A stretch of 64,000 nucleotides of DNA from Nostoc sp. CENA543 (GTDB lineage: Bacteria > Cyanobacteriota > Cyanobacteriia > Cyanobacteriales > Nostocaceae): positions 558,001 through 622,000 of the forward strand of contig NZ_CP023278.1 in assembly GCF_002896875.1 (NCBI RefSeq), written 5' to 3'. The notes under the pieces are model-generated. The model was not told the DNA's origin and ran no database searches. It saw only the letters and a list, made by a program, of their open reading frames with translations. The translations under genes were made by a program, and so were the position numbers. Shown here piece after piece: positions 10,102 to 18,758 of this stretch (its first letter is position 1; each line of letters opens with the position of its first letter).

Positions 10102-10371
10102 TTAAATTTGTTTTTGGGGATTTTTGAGGGCTAGATGATGCCACAATGTTTGGTACAGTGTTTCTGGTACTGATGCACGTAGCGATCGCCCTAATTTATT
10201 TTTTTTCTGAGCCGCCTGCAAACAACTATGCTGTGGGCAGATGTAAGCTGAACGCCCCATGCCCTCATTTAATTGTACATTCCCTGAAGGAAAGACACGG
10301 ACAATCCGCCAAAACTCTTCTTTTAAACCTGCTTTGCGACAACTAACACAACGCCGATAATTGGGTTTCAT
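10102..10371 (-). CDS. ylxR: YlxR/RnpM family RNA-binding protein (DUF448)
   Basis: 89-residue basic protein of the YlxR family. It has the N-terminal RRCVSCRK, the V-R-V-FPSG-NV strand pattern and the hallmark GRSAYICPQHSCLQAA. Family members bind RNA; in Firmicutes one homologue (RnpM) modulates RNase P. It sits between nusA and infB on the same strand, which is the classic bacterial order. Three Cys in CVSC and CPQHSC are kept. The ATG (10371) has no strong Shine-Dalgarno. Confidence 0.93.
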   Translation of the reverse strand: MKPNYRRCVSCRKAGLKEEFWRIVRVFPSGNVQLNEGMGRSAYICPQHSCLQAAQKKNKLGRSLRASVPETLYQTLWHHLALKNPQKQI

Positions 10372-10504
10372 CGGGATTCTGAAAATTTAACAGAAATGTT
10401 GTTGCTAATAATTAAATTTGGTTTGACCCTCCAAGTTGGAGAATAGTAATCATGAATACTCATACTGAAGTCAATCCTACCAGAACTTCATTTCCGGTGT
10501 TAAA

Positions 10505-11800
10505 TCATTCTTCATCGTTAGTGTCAAACGCTTCATCTTCTAACTCATCTAATTCTTCTAGTTCTTCTATTTGATTTTCTTCATCCTCCATATCATCTAA
10601 GTCGATGTCATCTTCCTCTGGTGTATATTGGGCGCGAGCCGCAGCAAATTTGGCATCTTCTGCTGCATGATCATATTTGGCTTTATCTTTAATGTCGATT
10701 TTCCAACCAGTCAATCTGGCGGCTAACCTGACGTTCTGCCCTTCTTTACCAATTGCTAAACTCAGTTGATCTTCAGCGACTAATACATGAGTTTGCCGAG
10801 TTTCAGTATCCATGAGGCGTACTTCATCAACTCGTGCTGGACTCAAAGCATTAGCTATGTATGTGGCGGGGTCTGGAGACCAGCGAATTACGTCTATTTT
10901 TTCACCCCGTAGTTCGTTGACTACTACTTGAATGCGTGAGCCTCTAGCACCTATACAAGCACCTACTGGGTCTACGTCTCGATCTAGAGTATCTACAGCT
11001 ATTTTAGTTCTTGGCCCTACATATCGGGAGGGAGGATTAGCTTCCCTGGCTACAGCTACAATCCGTACTACTTCATCTTCAATCTCTGGAACTTCATTGG
11101 CAAACAAATAAACTACTAACCCTGCATCAGCACGGGATACTAGCAATTGAGGGCCACGTTGTTGTCCTTGGGAGACTTTTTTGAGGTACACCTTAAATGT
11201 AGCATTTGCACGATAGTTATCGTTAGGTAATTGCTCCCGCTTTGGTAGTTCGGCTTCTACCTCTGGTTGCCCAAAGGTACTGCTGACTGCCAATATCACT
11301 GACTGACGCTCAAATCGCAAAACTCTGGCTTGTAGTACGGTGCTTTCTAAGTCTTGGAACTCTTCTTGCACCATTTGGCGTTGTTGATCCCGCAGTTTTT
11401 GGGCTAGCACTTGCTTGGTTTGCATCGCTGCCATGCGCCCAAATTCTCCTTGATCTGGGGTAACATCCAAAACTACGGAGTCTCCTAACTGTGCTTCTGG
11501 TGCTACTTGCTGCACCTCGTCTAAGGATATTTGATGGTCGGAATTGTTCACTTCTTCCACAATAGTTTTTGTAGAAAGAACGCGAAACCCTTCACCATCA
11601 ATATCTAGTTCGACTTCAAAATTATCAAAATAATCTTCATCAAACTGCCGACGTTCTAGATTTTGCGCGCGGCGGTAACGTTCATAACCTTTAATAAGTG
11701 CTTCTCTAATGGCTGATTGTACTGCTAGGCGGGGTAAATTACGCTCACGACTAATACTTTCTATTAAATCTTTCAATCCTGGTAAACTAACCATTGACAT
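10505..11800 (-). CDS. nusA: Transcription elongation/termination factor NusA
   Basis: RNA polymerase-associated factor for pausing, termination and antitermination. The order is an N-terminal RNAP-binding domain (about 1-130, SLPGLKDLIESISRERNL), an S1 domain (about 135-200), then KH1/KH2 (about 230-380) with DPVGACIGARGSRIQ and LAIGKEGQNVRLAARLTGWKIDI. It ends in an acidic tail of Asp/Glu (about 395-431). It lacks the C-terminal AR repeats of enterobacterial NusA, as usual for cyanobacteria. AAAGGAGA seven bases upstream fixes the ATG at 11800 over the next in-frame ATG two codons later. It follows rimP after a repeat-filled gap. Confidence 0.97.
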   Translation of the reverse strand: MSMVSLPGLKDLIESISRERNLPRLAVQSAIREALIKGYERYRRAQNLERRQFDEDYFDNFEVELDIDGEGFRVLSTKTIVEEVNNSDHQISLDEVQQVAPEAQLGDSVVLDVTPDQGEFGRMAAMQTKQVLAQKLRDQQRQMVQEEFQDLESTVLQARVLRFERQSVILAVSSTFGQPEVEAELPKREQLPNDNYRANATFKVYLKKVSQGQQRGPQLLVSRADAGLVVYLFANEVPEIEDEVVRIVAVAREANPPSRYVGPRTKIAVDTLDRDVDPVGACIGARGSRIQVVVNELRGEKIDVIRWSPDPATYIANALSPARVDEVRLMDTETRQTHVLVAEDQLSLAIGKEGQNVRLAARLTGWKIDIKDKAKYDHAAEDAKFAAARAQYTPEEDDIDLDDMEDEENQIEELEELDELEDEAFDTNDEE

Positions 11801-11818
11801 AAGTAATCTCCTTTATAT

Positions 11819-11979
11819 AGTGGGGGACTGAGTATTGGGTACTGGGGACTGGGAGGGGATAAAAATTAAGCATTAGACAATTGGGATTAGAGCAAAGTTT
11901 TACTCTAGCCCTAGCTTGTGGCTTTGAACCTCTACAGTCCCTAGTCCCTAGTCCCTAATACCTAGTCCCAGATCCCTAG
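11819..11979. repeat. STRR-type heptamers between rimP and nusA
   Basis: Two clusters of degenerate GGGACTG/CAGTCCC-type heptamers (11822-11852 and 11935-11976) in opposite orientation flank a short unique core. They could pair into a long imperfect stem in the rimP-nusA mRNA. Similar arrays recur through the window. Confidence 0.75.
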
Positions 11980-12441
11980 TTATCGCTGCTCATCTAGCTG
12001 TACCCTGGTAATTAGAGAGCGGGGAATTTCCAATACGCGACCTTTTTGATTTAAGTAAACTTTTGTTTCATCGCGGCGGATTAGTTGACCGTTCCAATCT
12101 TGTTGTCCCTCATAGGATGGAGAAGTGGAGACAATTACAGGAAAACCTTTAAATGAGATAAATTCCCTGTCAGTCACTAACTGCCTGGAAATGCCAGGGC
12201 TAGAAACTTCTAAAACATAAGCATCTGGAATAATCTCCGCTACATCTAAGGCTGCTTCTAGCGCACGGCTCATTGTCTCACAATCATCTAAACCAGTATC
12301 TTGCAAAGGATTACGGATATCCACCCGCAAGACTGGTGGACGTTGGTTAGTGTGAAACACTATGCCGACGATTTCCAGTCCTAGTTGTTCTGCTACTGGC
12401 AAGGCTAAATCTGTAATTTGTGGAACTAGAGGATGAACCAT
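11980..12441 (-). CDS. rimP: Ribosome maturation factor RimP
   Basis: Assembly factor for the 30S subunit. The protein begins [20 protein letters not shown], and the RimP_N fold is seen in [12 protein letters not shown] and [17 protein letters not shown]. The signature [14 protein letters not shown] precedes the SH3-like C-terminal domain (about 90-153). An upstream in-frame TTG would add four residues; the ATG at 12441 matches the usual family start. It heads the rimP-nusA-ylxR-infB operon. A terminator-like hairpin ends only about 13 bases before the start codon, which suggests attenuation rather than a separate upstream transcript end. Confidence 0.95.
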   Translation of the reverse strand: MVHPLVPQITDLALPVAEQLGLEIVGIVFHTNQRPPVLRVDIRNPLQDTGLDDCETMSRALEAALDVAEIIPDAYVLEVSSPGISRQLVTDREFISFKGFPVIVSTSPSYEGQQDWNGQLIRRDETKVYLNQKGRVLEIPRSLITRVQLDEQR

Positions 12442-12453
12442 GTGTGCAACCAA

Positions 12454-12479
12454 TAAAAAAAGTGGGCTTCAACCCACTT
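12454..12479 (-). terminator. Terminator-like hairpin with T7 run just upstream of rimP
   Basis: On the minus strand AAGTGGG-loop-CCCACTT (stem 12460-12466 with 12473-12479) is followed by seven T. It ends about 13 bases before the rimP ATG. Either it ends the transcript of the gene at 12742-14184, or it works as a leader attenuator of the nusA operon. Confidence 0.6.
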
Positions 12480-12512
12480 CCTGCGATAGAGATATCTTCC
12501 AAGAAGTATTGT

Positions 12513-12534
12513 GGCGAACCAATACTGGTTCGCC
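12513..12534 (-). promoter_or_regulatory. 9-bp palindrome in the rimP leader
   Basis: GGCGAACCA and TGGTTCGCC around a 4-base loop give a very stable hairpin 34 bases upstream of the terminator-like stem. Together they make a two-hairpin leader. Confidence 0.45.
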
Positions 12535-12562
12535 TCTAATCTGAGTGTAGCGCATTTCTTTG

Positions 12563-12753
12563 ATAGTCAATAGTCAATGGTCAATAGTCAATAGTCATTA
12601 GTCATTAGTCATTAGTCAACAGTCAACAGTCATTTAGTTATTGGGCATTGGGCATTGGGCATTGGGCATTGGAATAAAATCTACCTTGTCTACCTTGTCT
12701 CAATTCCCGATTCCCGATTCCCAATCCCCAGTCCCCAGTCCCTAGTACCTAGT
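12563..12753. repeat. Composite STRR block
   Basis: Successive runs of three heptamer types: TAGTCAA/TAGTCAT (12563-12632), GGGCATT (12643-12673) and CCCAGTC/CCCGATT (12703-12753). The last run extends into the 3' end of the gene at 12742 and supplies its final codons and TAG stop. Confidence 0.85.
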
Positions 12754-14184
12754 ATCCGGCAGAGTACCCTGTTTCACTACTGGCTGAATGGGTGGTTGGG
12801 TTTTGATTTTTCTGGTTTGTTCTAAGATTTGTTCGATGTCTTCTTGGGACAAACGCTGTACGTAGTTGAGTTTGACTTCTTCTAGGAAGTCCACTAATAG
12901 GCTTTGAATTTGATTGATGACTTGCTTTTGTTGTATTTCTGTCCCTAAAGCTTGGCTGAAACTTTCTATAAGTTTATTGGTGAGTTTTGCGCCTACGGGA
13001 TCTTCTACTGCATTGACTATTGCTTTGTGGAGATTGGTGGTGAGTTGAGTTGCTAGTTGTTCGCTAAATTGAGTTTGGATTTTTGCCACTCCAGGGAGAT
13101 TTTTGAGGTTCTGAGATAGGGGAACTTGTTGCATAACAGTTTCGATGTTATGAACTAAAATGGCGTTGAGTTCTGGCTGGATTTTGGGTAATACTTGATA
13201 GACAATTGTTTGAATTAAAAGCCCTGCGATCGCTTCTATTTCGTTGATGTCATTAATATCTATGTAGGGGCGCACATTTTCTTTCTGCAAGAGCCATCGA
13301 ACCATCTCGCCTTGCTCAATAGAAAGCTTCATCTGGTTGATGACTCGTATCACTACTACTTCTGTGATTTCTTCGGCAAAGTTAGCAACTACCGTTTGGT
13401 GTAACTGTTTATTTAATGGTTGAATATCTAATATTTCTGCTTGATCTAAACGTATAATTACCGGAATAATTCTTAGCCATCGCCAAAAGGGAATTAAGAG
13501 AAATATGTCATACCATCGCCACAAAATCGCGTTGAACCATGTGAAGTTAGGATGGCGACGTTTAATATAAAATATTCTGGTCGCAAATTCTAGACCAAAT
13601 ATTAATACAAAAGGTAAATCCACTAACCAAAATATATCTACAAATTCCCCACTTTCACCTATTTGACGGTAGTAATTAGTAGCAATTAATGGTCGAATTT
13701 TTTGGTTAAAAAATTTGATTTCTTGTTGCCAACCATTTTGGGCTAAATATTGTTGACTCCAAAAGGTGGCAAAGGACTGTTTTGCTGAGTCTTTACCGAT
13801 GCGATCGCGGATACGATTTTTGATTTTTTCTAAATTACCCGTCTTGTTAGCACCTGCAAACGGATTAGTATCAATCATTTCACTACTTAAGCGGTTCAGT
13901 TCCTCTAATTTAGCTTTAGCTTCTGGCGAAACTAACCCTGTTTGAGTAACTTGTGCTTCTAGTGCATTGACTGTATCTAAATATTTTTTGGTTTCTCGGT
14001 GTGGTTCAATACCTTTGATCACATCATAAATTTTAGTCAGTTGAGGAACTCTCTGTAAATAGAAAGCTCGCCAAGGTACATAGCTCAAATCGAACAAAAC
14101 TAAGCAGAGATTCAGCGTGGCAAGAGTTGCCATTAATCTTTCAAAATATAAGCTGGACTTCTTAGAAGTTTTTTGACTGGACAT
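12742..14184 (-). CDS. Unrecognised membrane-associated protein (480 aa)
   Basis: I do not recognise a named family. Visible features are one hydrophobic helix near the N-terminus (about residues 17-37), a helical soluble stretch, and a second membrane region (about 185-240). That second region contains FWLVDLPFVLIFGLEFATRI and aromatic-rich RWYDIFLLIPFWRWLRIIP, a little like the S1-S4 region of ion-channel proteins but with no pore. A long helical C-terminal half (about 250-460) is rich in Gln, Ile and Leu. The last codons (DTRY, TAG) come from an STRR heptamer. It has the look of a conserved cyanobacterial protein; role unknown. Confidence 0.7.
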   Translation of the reverse strand: MSSQKTSKKSSLYFERLMATLATLNLCLVLFDLSYVPWRAFYLQRVPQLTKIYDVIKGIEPHRETKKYLDTVNALEAQVTQTGLVSPEAKAKLEELNRLSSEMIDTNPFAGANKTGNLEKIKNRIRDRIGKDSAKQSFATFWSQQYLAQNGWQQEIKFFNQKIRPLIATNYYRQIGESGEFVDIFWLVDLPFVLIFGLEFATRIFYIKRRHPNFTWFNAILWRWYDIFLLIPFWRWLRIIPVIIRLDQAEILDIQPLNKQLHQTVVANFAEEITEVVVIRVINQMKLSIEQGEMVRWLLQKENVRPYIDINDINEIEAIAGLLIQTIVYQVLPKIQPELNAILVHNIETVMQQVPLSQNLKNLPGVAKIQTQFSEQLATQLTTNLHKAIVNAVEDPVGAKLTNKLIESFSQALGTEIQQKQVINQIQSLLVDFLEEVKLNYVQRLSQEDIEQILEQTRKIKTQPPIQPVVKQGTLPDTRY

Positions 14185-14528
14185 TTTTAAGTTGTAAATT
14201 ATACATCATAACCAAAGATTCTAACTTAACTATGATCAAGGTAGTCAATAGTCAGTAGGGACGGGTTTGGGAGGAAATTTACGTTTGAAAACACATATTT
14301 TGTTTCAACCCGCCCATACAACAGTCACAGTCAACACGAAAATATATGTCGTTTAGATGCACGATAGCTTAACTACTGTCTTCTGTTGCTCTTTGTATGG
14401 CTATTTGATTTTGTGAATGTAAATTGTGTTGATCAGAAATTATAAATGATTAAAAAATAATCTAAAGAAATATAATATTTTTCTGTTAACGTTTATAATG
14501 CTCATTTAATTTCTAAGGAGTGTGAAAT
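14185..14528. other. Divergent intergenic region
   Basis: It separates two divergent genes and so should hold both promoters. It contains a short copy of the GGGACGGGTTT...AACCCGCCC intergenic repeat (about 14258-14314). AAGGAG at 14515-14520 serves the plus-strand gene. No coding sequence seen. Confidence 0.5.
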
Positions 14529-15371
14529 ATGTGGTGTGGGTTTGGAAAATCAAGCATGATTATCGGTGCTGCTTGTTTAATTACTGCTAGTGTTGTAATT
14601 TCAAATACAACCTTTGCCGCCCGCCAACGTAACTATACACCCCAAGAATTTCGTGCTGTATTACGGGGATTAGGTTACAACGTCAAAGTCACAAATGGCC
14701 CCCTTACTGATGCGGAAACCAAAACAGCAATCAGTGAATTCCAAAAAGGATATAAGTTAACTGTCGATGGTATAGCAGGGCCACAAACCCAAGATTTTGC
14801 TGCCACCATTATGCAGGTTCTACAGGGGAATTTGAACGCTGTTCTAAAGCCTAAAAATCCTCTTCCTCGTGACCAATTTTACAGTTCGCGCACAGAAGAA
14901 TTAGTCAAAGAATATCAGAAAAAAAATCAGTTGCAGGAAACTGGGATTGCTGATTTGGCACTGCGCCAAAAGTTAGATCAAGAAGCGAAAAACATTATTA
15001 ATCAGCCAGATAGTAAGCCAACACCTACCCCAACGGCTACACCAACATCAAAACCAACTGCAACCCCAACCACTAAACCAACGGCTACACCAACATCAAA
15101 ACCAACTACAACCCCAACTCCAACTGCCAAACCAACGGCTACACCAACATCAAAACCAACTACAACCCCAACTCCAACTGCCAAACCAACGGCTACACCA
15201 ACATCAAAACCAACTACAACCCCAACTCCAACTACAAAACCAACAGCTACACCAACTACTAAACCGACACCCACACCAACATCAAAACCAACTACAACCC
15301 CAACCCCAACAGCGACTCCAACGCCGACTTCAACAGATACACCAACCCCAACCCCAACAACTACACCCTAA
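14529..15371 (+). CDS. Exported peptidoglycan-binding-domain protein with Thr/Pro repeat tail
   Basis: Secreted protein with a signal peptide (about residues 1-30, ending TTFAA). A PG_binding_1-type domain (about 36-80) follows, with [37 protein letters not shown] and PQT. A second, weaker copy ends near 130 ([19 protein letters not shown]). From about residue 160 the chain is only Thr, Pro, Lys, Ala and Ser ([18 protein letters not shown] units), a flexible wall-spanning or glycosylated stalk. The stalk DNA is a 54-base tandem repeat (15075-15236). AAGGAG sits 8 bases before the ATG. It converges on the protease gene with only 3 bases between stops. Confidence 0.85.
   Translation: MWCGFGKSSMIIGAACLITASVVISNTTFAARQRNYTPQEFRAVLRGLGYNVKVTNGPLTDAETKTAISEFQKGYKLTVDGIAGPQTQDFAATIMQVLQGNLNAVLKPKNPLPRDQFYSSRTEELVKEYQKKNQLQETGIADLALRQKLDQEAKNIINQPDSKPTPTPTATPTSKPTATPTTKPTATPTSKPTTTPTPTAKPTATPTSKPTTTPTPTAKPTATPTSKPTTTPTPTTKPTATPTTKPTPTPTSKPTTTPTPTATPTPTSTDTPTPTPTTTP
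15075..15236 (+). repeat. Three tandem 54-base units encoding the Thr/Pro stalk
   Basis: Units start at 15075, 15129 and 15183, each beginning AAACCAACGGCTACACC and encoding 18 residues. They are nearly identical (the third differs at its last codon), so they are probably recent and length-variable. Confidence 0.9.
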
Positions 15372-15374
15372 TCA

Positions 15375-16268
15375 TCAGGAAATCTGATTTTGTTCTTCCA
15401 TTGGTCTACCTTTGGGTGTAGGCAAAATCGGACGACGGTCATCATAAGGCATGGGGATATACTGCACAGTAGGTCTCCCGCCTTGTGGTTGTGGATATAA
15501 ATCCATCAGTTCGTATATGGAACGGGGCAGTCCGACGGTAACGGGCAGCCCCATTTCTGTTGCTTCTTCTACGGTGATAGGATAGTCGTGGGTAACACGT
15601 CCTGTAGTTAAAGCTTCAATGATGGGTTCAATATCTTCAGGCTTAACTTTTTGTCTGGGGATATTATCTTTTAATAAAGTCCGCACAAAGCGTTGTACTT
15701 GCTGAATGGCTTTGTTTGCTAGGTCTGCCATAATTAAGGTTTGGTCGTCAATTTCACTGATGGGTTTATCTTGGACAACCTTGAGAATACTAGCTGCTGG
15801 GTAGTTACCGAGTTGGGGATCAACAGGCCCTAAGACGGCGTTAGCATCCATGACAATTTCATCAGCAGCTAGAGCTAACATTGTGCCGCCACTCATGGCA
15901 TAGTGGGGGACGAAGACAGTTACTTTAGCAGGGTGACGAATTAAGGCTCTAGCAATTTGTTCGGTAGCGAGTACCAACCCGCCTGGAGTATGTAAAATTA
16001 AGTCGATACCCACATCTGGGGGTGTGAGGCGAATAGCCCGCAGAATTTGTTCTGAGTCTTCAATGGTAATGTAGCGGGATAGGGGAATACCTAATAAACT
16101 GATAGACTCTTGACGGTGTATGAGTAGGATGACTCTGCTTTTGCGTCCTTGTTGAAATTCTTGCAGGGCGCGAAAACGACGGTATTCGATTTGGCGTTTT
16201 TGCCAGATGGGTTGTAAGGAAGAGAGAAGAAGAAAAATCCAGAATAAGTCACCAATACCAAAGCCCAT
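15375..16268 (-). CDS. Membrane-anchored ClpP-class serine protease (SDH/SppA-like)
   Basis: 297-residue protein of the serine dehydrogenase proteinase (SDH_sah) type in the ClpP/crotonase fold. An N-terminal hydrophobic helix (about 5-20) anchors it. The core has DLILHTPGGLVLATEQIARA (oxyanion loop HTPGG) and the nucleophile block HYAMSGGTMLALAADEIVMD, where the Ser of MSGG is the likely catalytic residue. GPVDPQLGNYPA follows, where a Lys/Asp partner is expected. The C-terminal tail is Pro-rich. It is likely a membrane-protein or signal-peptide degrading protease; its substrates cannot be read. The gene converges with the PG-binding gene. Confidence 0.85.
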   Translation of the reverse strand: MGFGIGDLFWIFLLLSSLQPIWQKRQIEYRRFRALQEFQQGRKSRVILLIHRQESISLLGIPLSRYITIEDSEQILRAIRLTPPDVGIDLILHTPGGLVLATEQIARALIRHPAKVTVFVPHYAMSGGTMLALAADEIVMDANAVLGPVDPQLGNYPAASILKVVQDKPISEIDDQTLIMADLANKAIQQVQRFVRTLLKDNIPRQKVKPEDIEPIIEALTTGRVTHDYPITVEEATEMGLPVTVGLPRSIYELMDLYPQPQGGRPTVQYIPMPYDDRRPILPTPKGRPMEEQNQIS

Positions 16269-16348
16269 AGTTAGTTCAAAATTAAAGTTTAGTCATAATT
16301 TTGACAAATTTCGGGCTAACTCTTTTCTATCTACAGGTTAATCTCTCA

Positions 16349-17128
16349 TTAAACCAACTCATCAGGATTTATCCCTAGTTGTCGTAAGCGTTCCGCCAGA
16401 ATCTCGGCTTTTCTTTTGGCTTGTTCTGCTTCTTGTTTAGCTGTAATAGCTTCCTCGGTGGGTTCAGGTATTAATTCACCCGTTAAGGTAAACCAGCGTA
16501 ACCATAACCTATTAATACCTCGGAATACTCCTGACCAGATACCCAAGCTTAAACCTAACTCTGGCATAGAGATACGTCCGTCAGTTAAAGTTATCGCTTC
16601 ATAATGACCACCCACTAATTGAAATGCTCTGAGTTCATTGGTGTAGCGACTAAACACGATATAGTAAGGAACTCGCAGAATTTGTTGGTAAACTTCCCAT
16701 TTGCTAGGGGGTTTATCTTTCACTGTCGGAAGATTACCTAAATCTTCGTCTTCTGTACCTGGGGATAATAACTCCACGACGACAAAGGGATTTGCTGGTT
16801 CTTGCCAAGTCACGTAACTTAAACGCAAATCCTCACCTTTGTAGAGTTTTGGTACTCCCACGACACCAAACCAATCGGGGCGTTTGTACCATAAAGGATG
16901 CTCAACATCGTAGTAAAGATTGAGGTCAGCTGCACAATAAACTAATTCAGAATTCCAGTTAATGGGTTGGAAGGTTAAGTATAAAAGTATCGGTTGTAAA
17001 AAGTGAAAGTCGTCTGGCAAACCTGGCTCCTCTGGGTTGTCGCTTGGTAAATCATACATTGTGGGCAGGGTTTCCCACGCCGGAAGCGGTGGGTCAGACT
17101 GGGGAATATATTTAGGGAAGGTAGTCAT
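16349..17128 (-). CDS. Uma2-family (DUF820) protein with PD-(D/E)XK-like fold
   Basis: 259-residue member of the Uma2 family, greatly expanded in Nostocales and predicted to have a restriction-endonuclease fold. Likely active-site positions are Asp in RPDWFGVVGVP, Glu in FVVVELLSPGTEDED, and Lys in KWEVYQQI. A C-terminal coiled-coil tail (AITAKQEAEQAKRKAEILAERL) ends with RLRQLGINPDEL, a common ending in this family. No partner gene is apparent. Biological role is unsettled; nuclease activity is inferred from the fold only. Confidence 0.85.
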   Translation of the reverse strand: MTTFPKYIPQSDPPLPAWETLPTMYDLPSDNPEEPGLPDDFHFLQPILLYLTFQPINWNSELVYCAADLNLYYDVEHPLWYKRPDWFGVVGVPKLYKGEDLRLSYVTWQEPANPFVVVELLSPGTEDEDLGNLPTVKDKPPSKWEVYQQILRVPYYIVFSRYTNELRAFQLVGGHYEAITLTDGRISMPELGLSLGIWSGVFRGINRLWLRWFTLTGELIPEPTEEAITAKQEAEQAKRKAEILAERLRQLGINPDELV

Positions 17129-17209
17129 AAATGGAACAGGGTAAATATTTGACCTGAGTTCGGGATCATCTCACAAGCTGATTCTCACGTTAGCTACAAC
17201 ACTTATACC

Positions 17210-17345
17210 AATTCGCAATGGGCTAACGCCCCGCTTCTTTACGAGACGCTACCGCGTAGCTTGCTTCCACGGAGTGGTACGCTAACGCAATGAACTGCGT
17301 CCCGCTTTTCTACGAGACGCTACGCGAACGCTAACGCAATTCAGA
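17210..17345. repeat. GC-rich intergenic repeat (CGAGACGCTACGCG type)
   Basis: Contains two near-copies of TACGAGACGCTAC with surrounding GCTAACGCAA and the ACCAATTCGCAATG start seen at other intergenic sites. Fragments of the same element occur near 18489, 30416, 48780 and 62626. Confidence 0.7.
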
Positions 17346-17573
17346 AAGTCAGATAACATCTGGTGTGCAAGGGTTTCAAGTGTCATCATAGCAACCAACC
17401 AACGATCGCCTGCAAGCACCCACAGTGTTTTGTTGAGAAATATTAACTACTTTAATAACTTTTGCAAAATTTATTTGATTTATAGGTATTTTTTATCGAA
17501 TACTGAGAATATACCAAAGCTAGTATCACAGTTGCCGCGATCGCAACGTGAAAGCATAAGAATCTCTCAAAAC

Positions 17574-18023
17574 ATGATTGCACCTATGGCAGCCTTATTT
17601 TGCTTATCACCACGCTACCGCCTAGATGATGAATCACCTTGGTTAGAAGGAATTGATCCCAGCCGCCATTACTGGCTAGCAGTGAATGGAAATCAGAACC
17701 TAACCGTAGCTTTACCTGGGTTAGTGGCTGCTTCTGTTGGTGACTTGAAGCAAATCATGTCTCAGTTTCGCACTCTCCAACCAGGAGAACAAATGACTTT
17801 CACAAGAGCTGCTGCCAGTTGTACAATCCATTGTGTAGGTATGAATTGCTACGCCCTATCAGCAGAAATTAACGGCTCCCCCGTTTGGCATTTATTTGAT
17901 CAAGAAACTCTCGATAGTTTGTTGATGACAGCACACCCAGATTGGCAATGTGCGCCATCAGATGTAGAGTTAGGCAGAAAATTATTGATGCGTTCCCTAG
18001 CAGCAACTCTGGCTGCGTCTTAA
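17574..18023 (+). CDS. Conserved-looking hypothetical protein (149 aa)
   Basis: Not recognised. The frame is open from 17430, but the ATG at 17574 (MIAPMAALF) is preferred because the upstream part (MLRNINYFNNFCKIY...) is AT-rich and looks like untranslated DNA. The predicted protein is soluble and mixed alpha/beta, with Trp-rich stretches (ESPWLEGIDPSRHYWLAVNG) and several Cys (CTIHCVGMNC). It lies tail-to-tail with the CTDH gene, with 6 bases between the stops. No function can be assigned. Confidence 0.6.
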   Translation: MIAPMAALFCLSPRYRLDDESPWLEGIDPSRHYWLAVNGNQNLTVALPGLVAASVGDLKQIMSQFRTLQPGEQMTFTRAAASCTIHCVGMNCYALSAEINGSPVWHLFDQETLDSLLMTAHPDWQCAPSDVELGRKLLMRSLAATLAAS

Positions 18024-18029
18024 TTACGG

Positions 18030-18443
18030 CTATTTTTCTGGAGGACGCATAGCTACTAACTCTTGGGGTGAGGCGATAAGCTTAATTTGAGCGTTAGTGA
18101 TTTGCTGTTGTGGGTTAAGAGTAAATAACCACATGACATTGACACTACACCAGAAGGTGTGAGCCTTACCTGTGACTTGTACTTGTTTATAACCGTCCTT
18201 TAAAGCTTCGGCAATTCCTTGCATGGGTTCGGCTTTGACATCTTGAGCTTCTTTTTGCAGATATCTTGCGATCGCATCCCGCCCCACAATAGCAGATTCA
18301 AATGGTGGATTCATTACACCTTGAGGGGTAAATAAAGCTGCTGTTTCGCTAAAGTTACCTGCATTTAAATTTTTAAAATACTCAATAATCGTAGTTTCTT
18401 TAATTCCAGGAATTTGACTAGCTGAATATTCAGCGACTTTCAT
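18030..18443 (-). CDS. CTDH: OCP C-terminal-domain homologue (carotenoid-binding NTF2-like)
   Basis: Homologue of the C-terminal domain of the orange carotenoid protein; family members bind ketocarotenoid and pass it to helical carotenoid proteins. The 137-residue NTF2-like fold shows IIEYFKNLNAGNF, MNPPFESAIVGRDAI, NVMWLFTLNPQQ and LIASPQEL. Y22 and W105 align by eye with the keto-group hydrogen-bonding Tyr201 and Trp288 of Synechocystis OCP. A single Cys (C99) precedes the Trp strand and may be the dimer-forming Cys known in CTDH proteins. GAGGGTGG before the ATG at 18443 selects it over the ATG 36 bases upstream. The HCP gene lies upstream on the same strand. Confidence 0.88.
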   Translation of the reverse strand: MKVAEYSASQIPGIKETTIIEYFKNLNAGNFSETAALFTPQGVMNPPFESAIVGRDAIARYLQKEAQDVKAEPMQGIAEALKDGYKQVQVTGKAHTFWCSVNVMWLFTLNPQQQITNAQIKLIASPQELVAMRPPEK

Positions 18444-18636
18444 AAAACCACCCTCATGAATTAATTCAAAATTCAACATACCCTGCCAAGAAGCAAGCTA
18501 CGCGTAGCGTAGCAAAGGCTTGCACCTACAAAATTCAAAATAAAATTAGCTAAAAACTATTAGACTCAACATTCAAATATAAAAAAAGCTGCTGTTGGCG
18601 TGAATTTGGCAGCGAATAAATCTAACTCAAGAAAGA

Positions 18637-18666
18637 TTTGTTCCCAAGCTATAGCCTGGGAACAAA
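18637..18666 (-). terminator. 10-bp stem-loop between hcp and ctdh
   Basis: TTTGTTCCCA and TGGGAACAAA pair around a 10-base loop, followed on the minus strand by TCTTTCTT. It may end or reduce read-through from the HCP gene into CTDH. Confidence 0.45.
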
Positions 18667-18758
18667 AACTGCTTTGACATTGAGGTTGGGAAGATATGGA
18701 CTAAAAGATGTTTGATGTTCAGAGACTTGAATTTACTGGATTTCTACTCAGCACTCTA

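Noticed and set aside
15002-15274. Minus-strand frame rich in Val and Gly opposite the Thr/Pro repeat
   Set aside because: Simple shadow of the tandem repeat on the coding strand.
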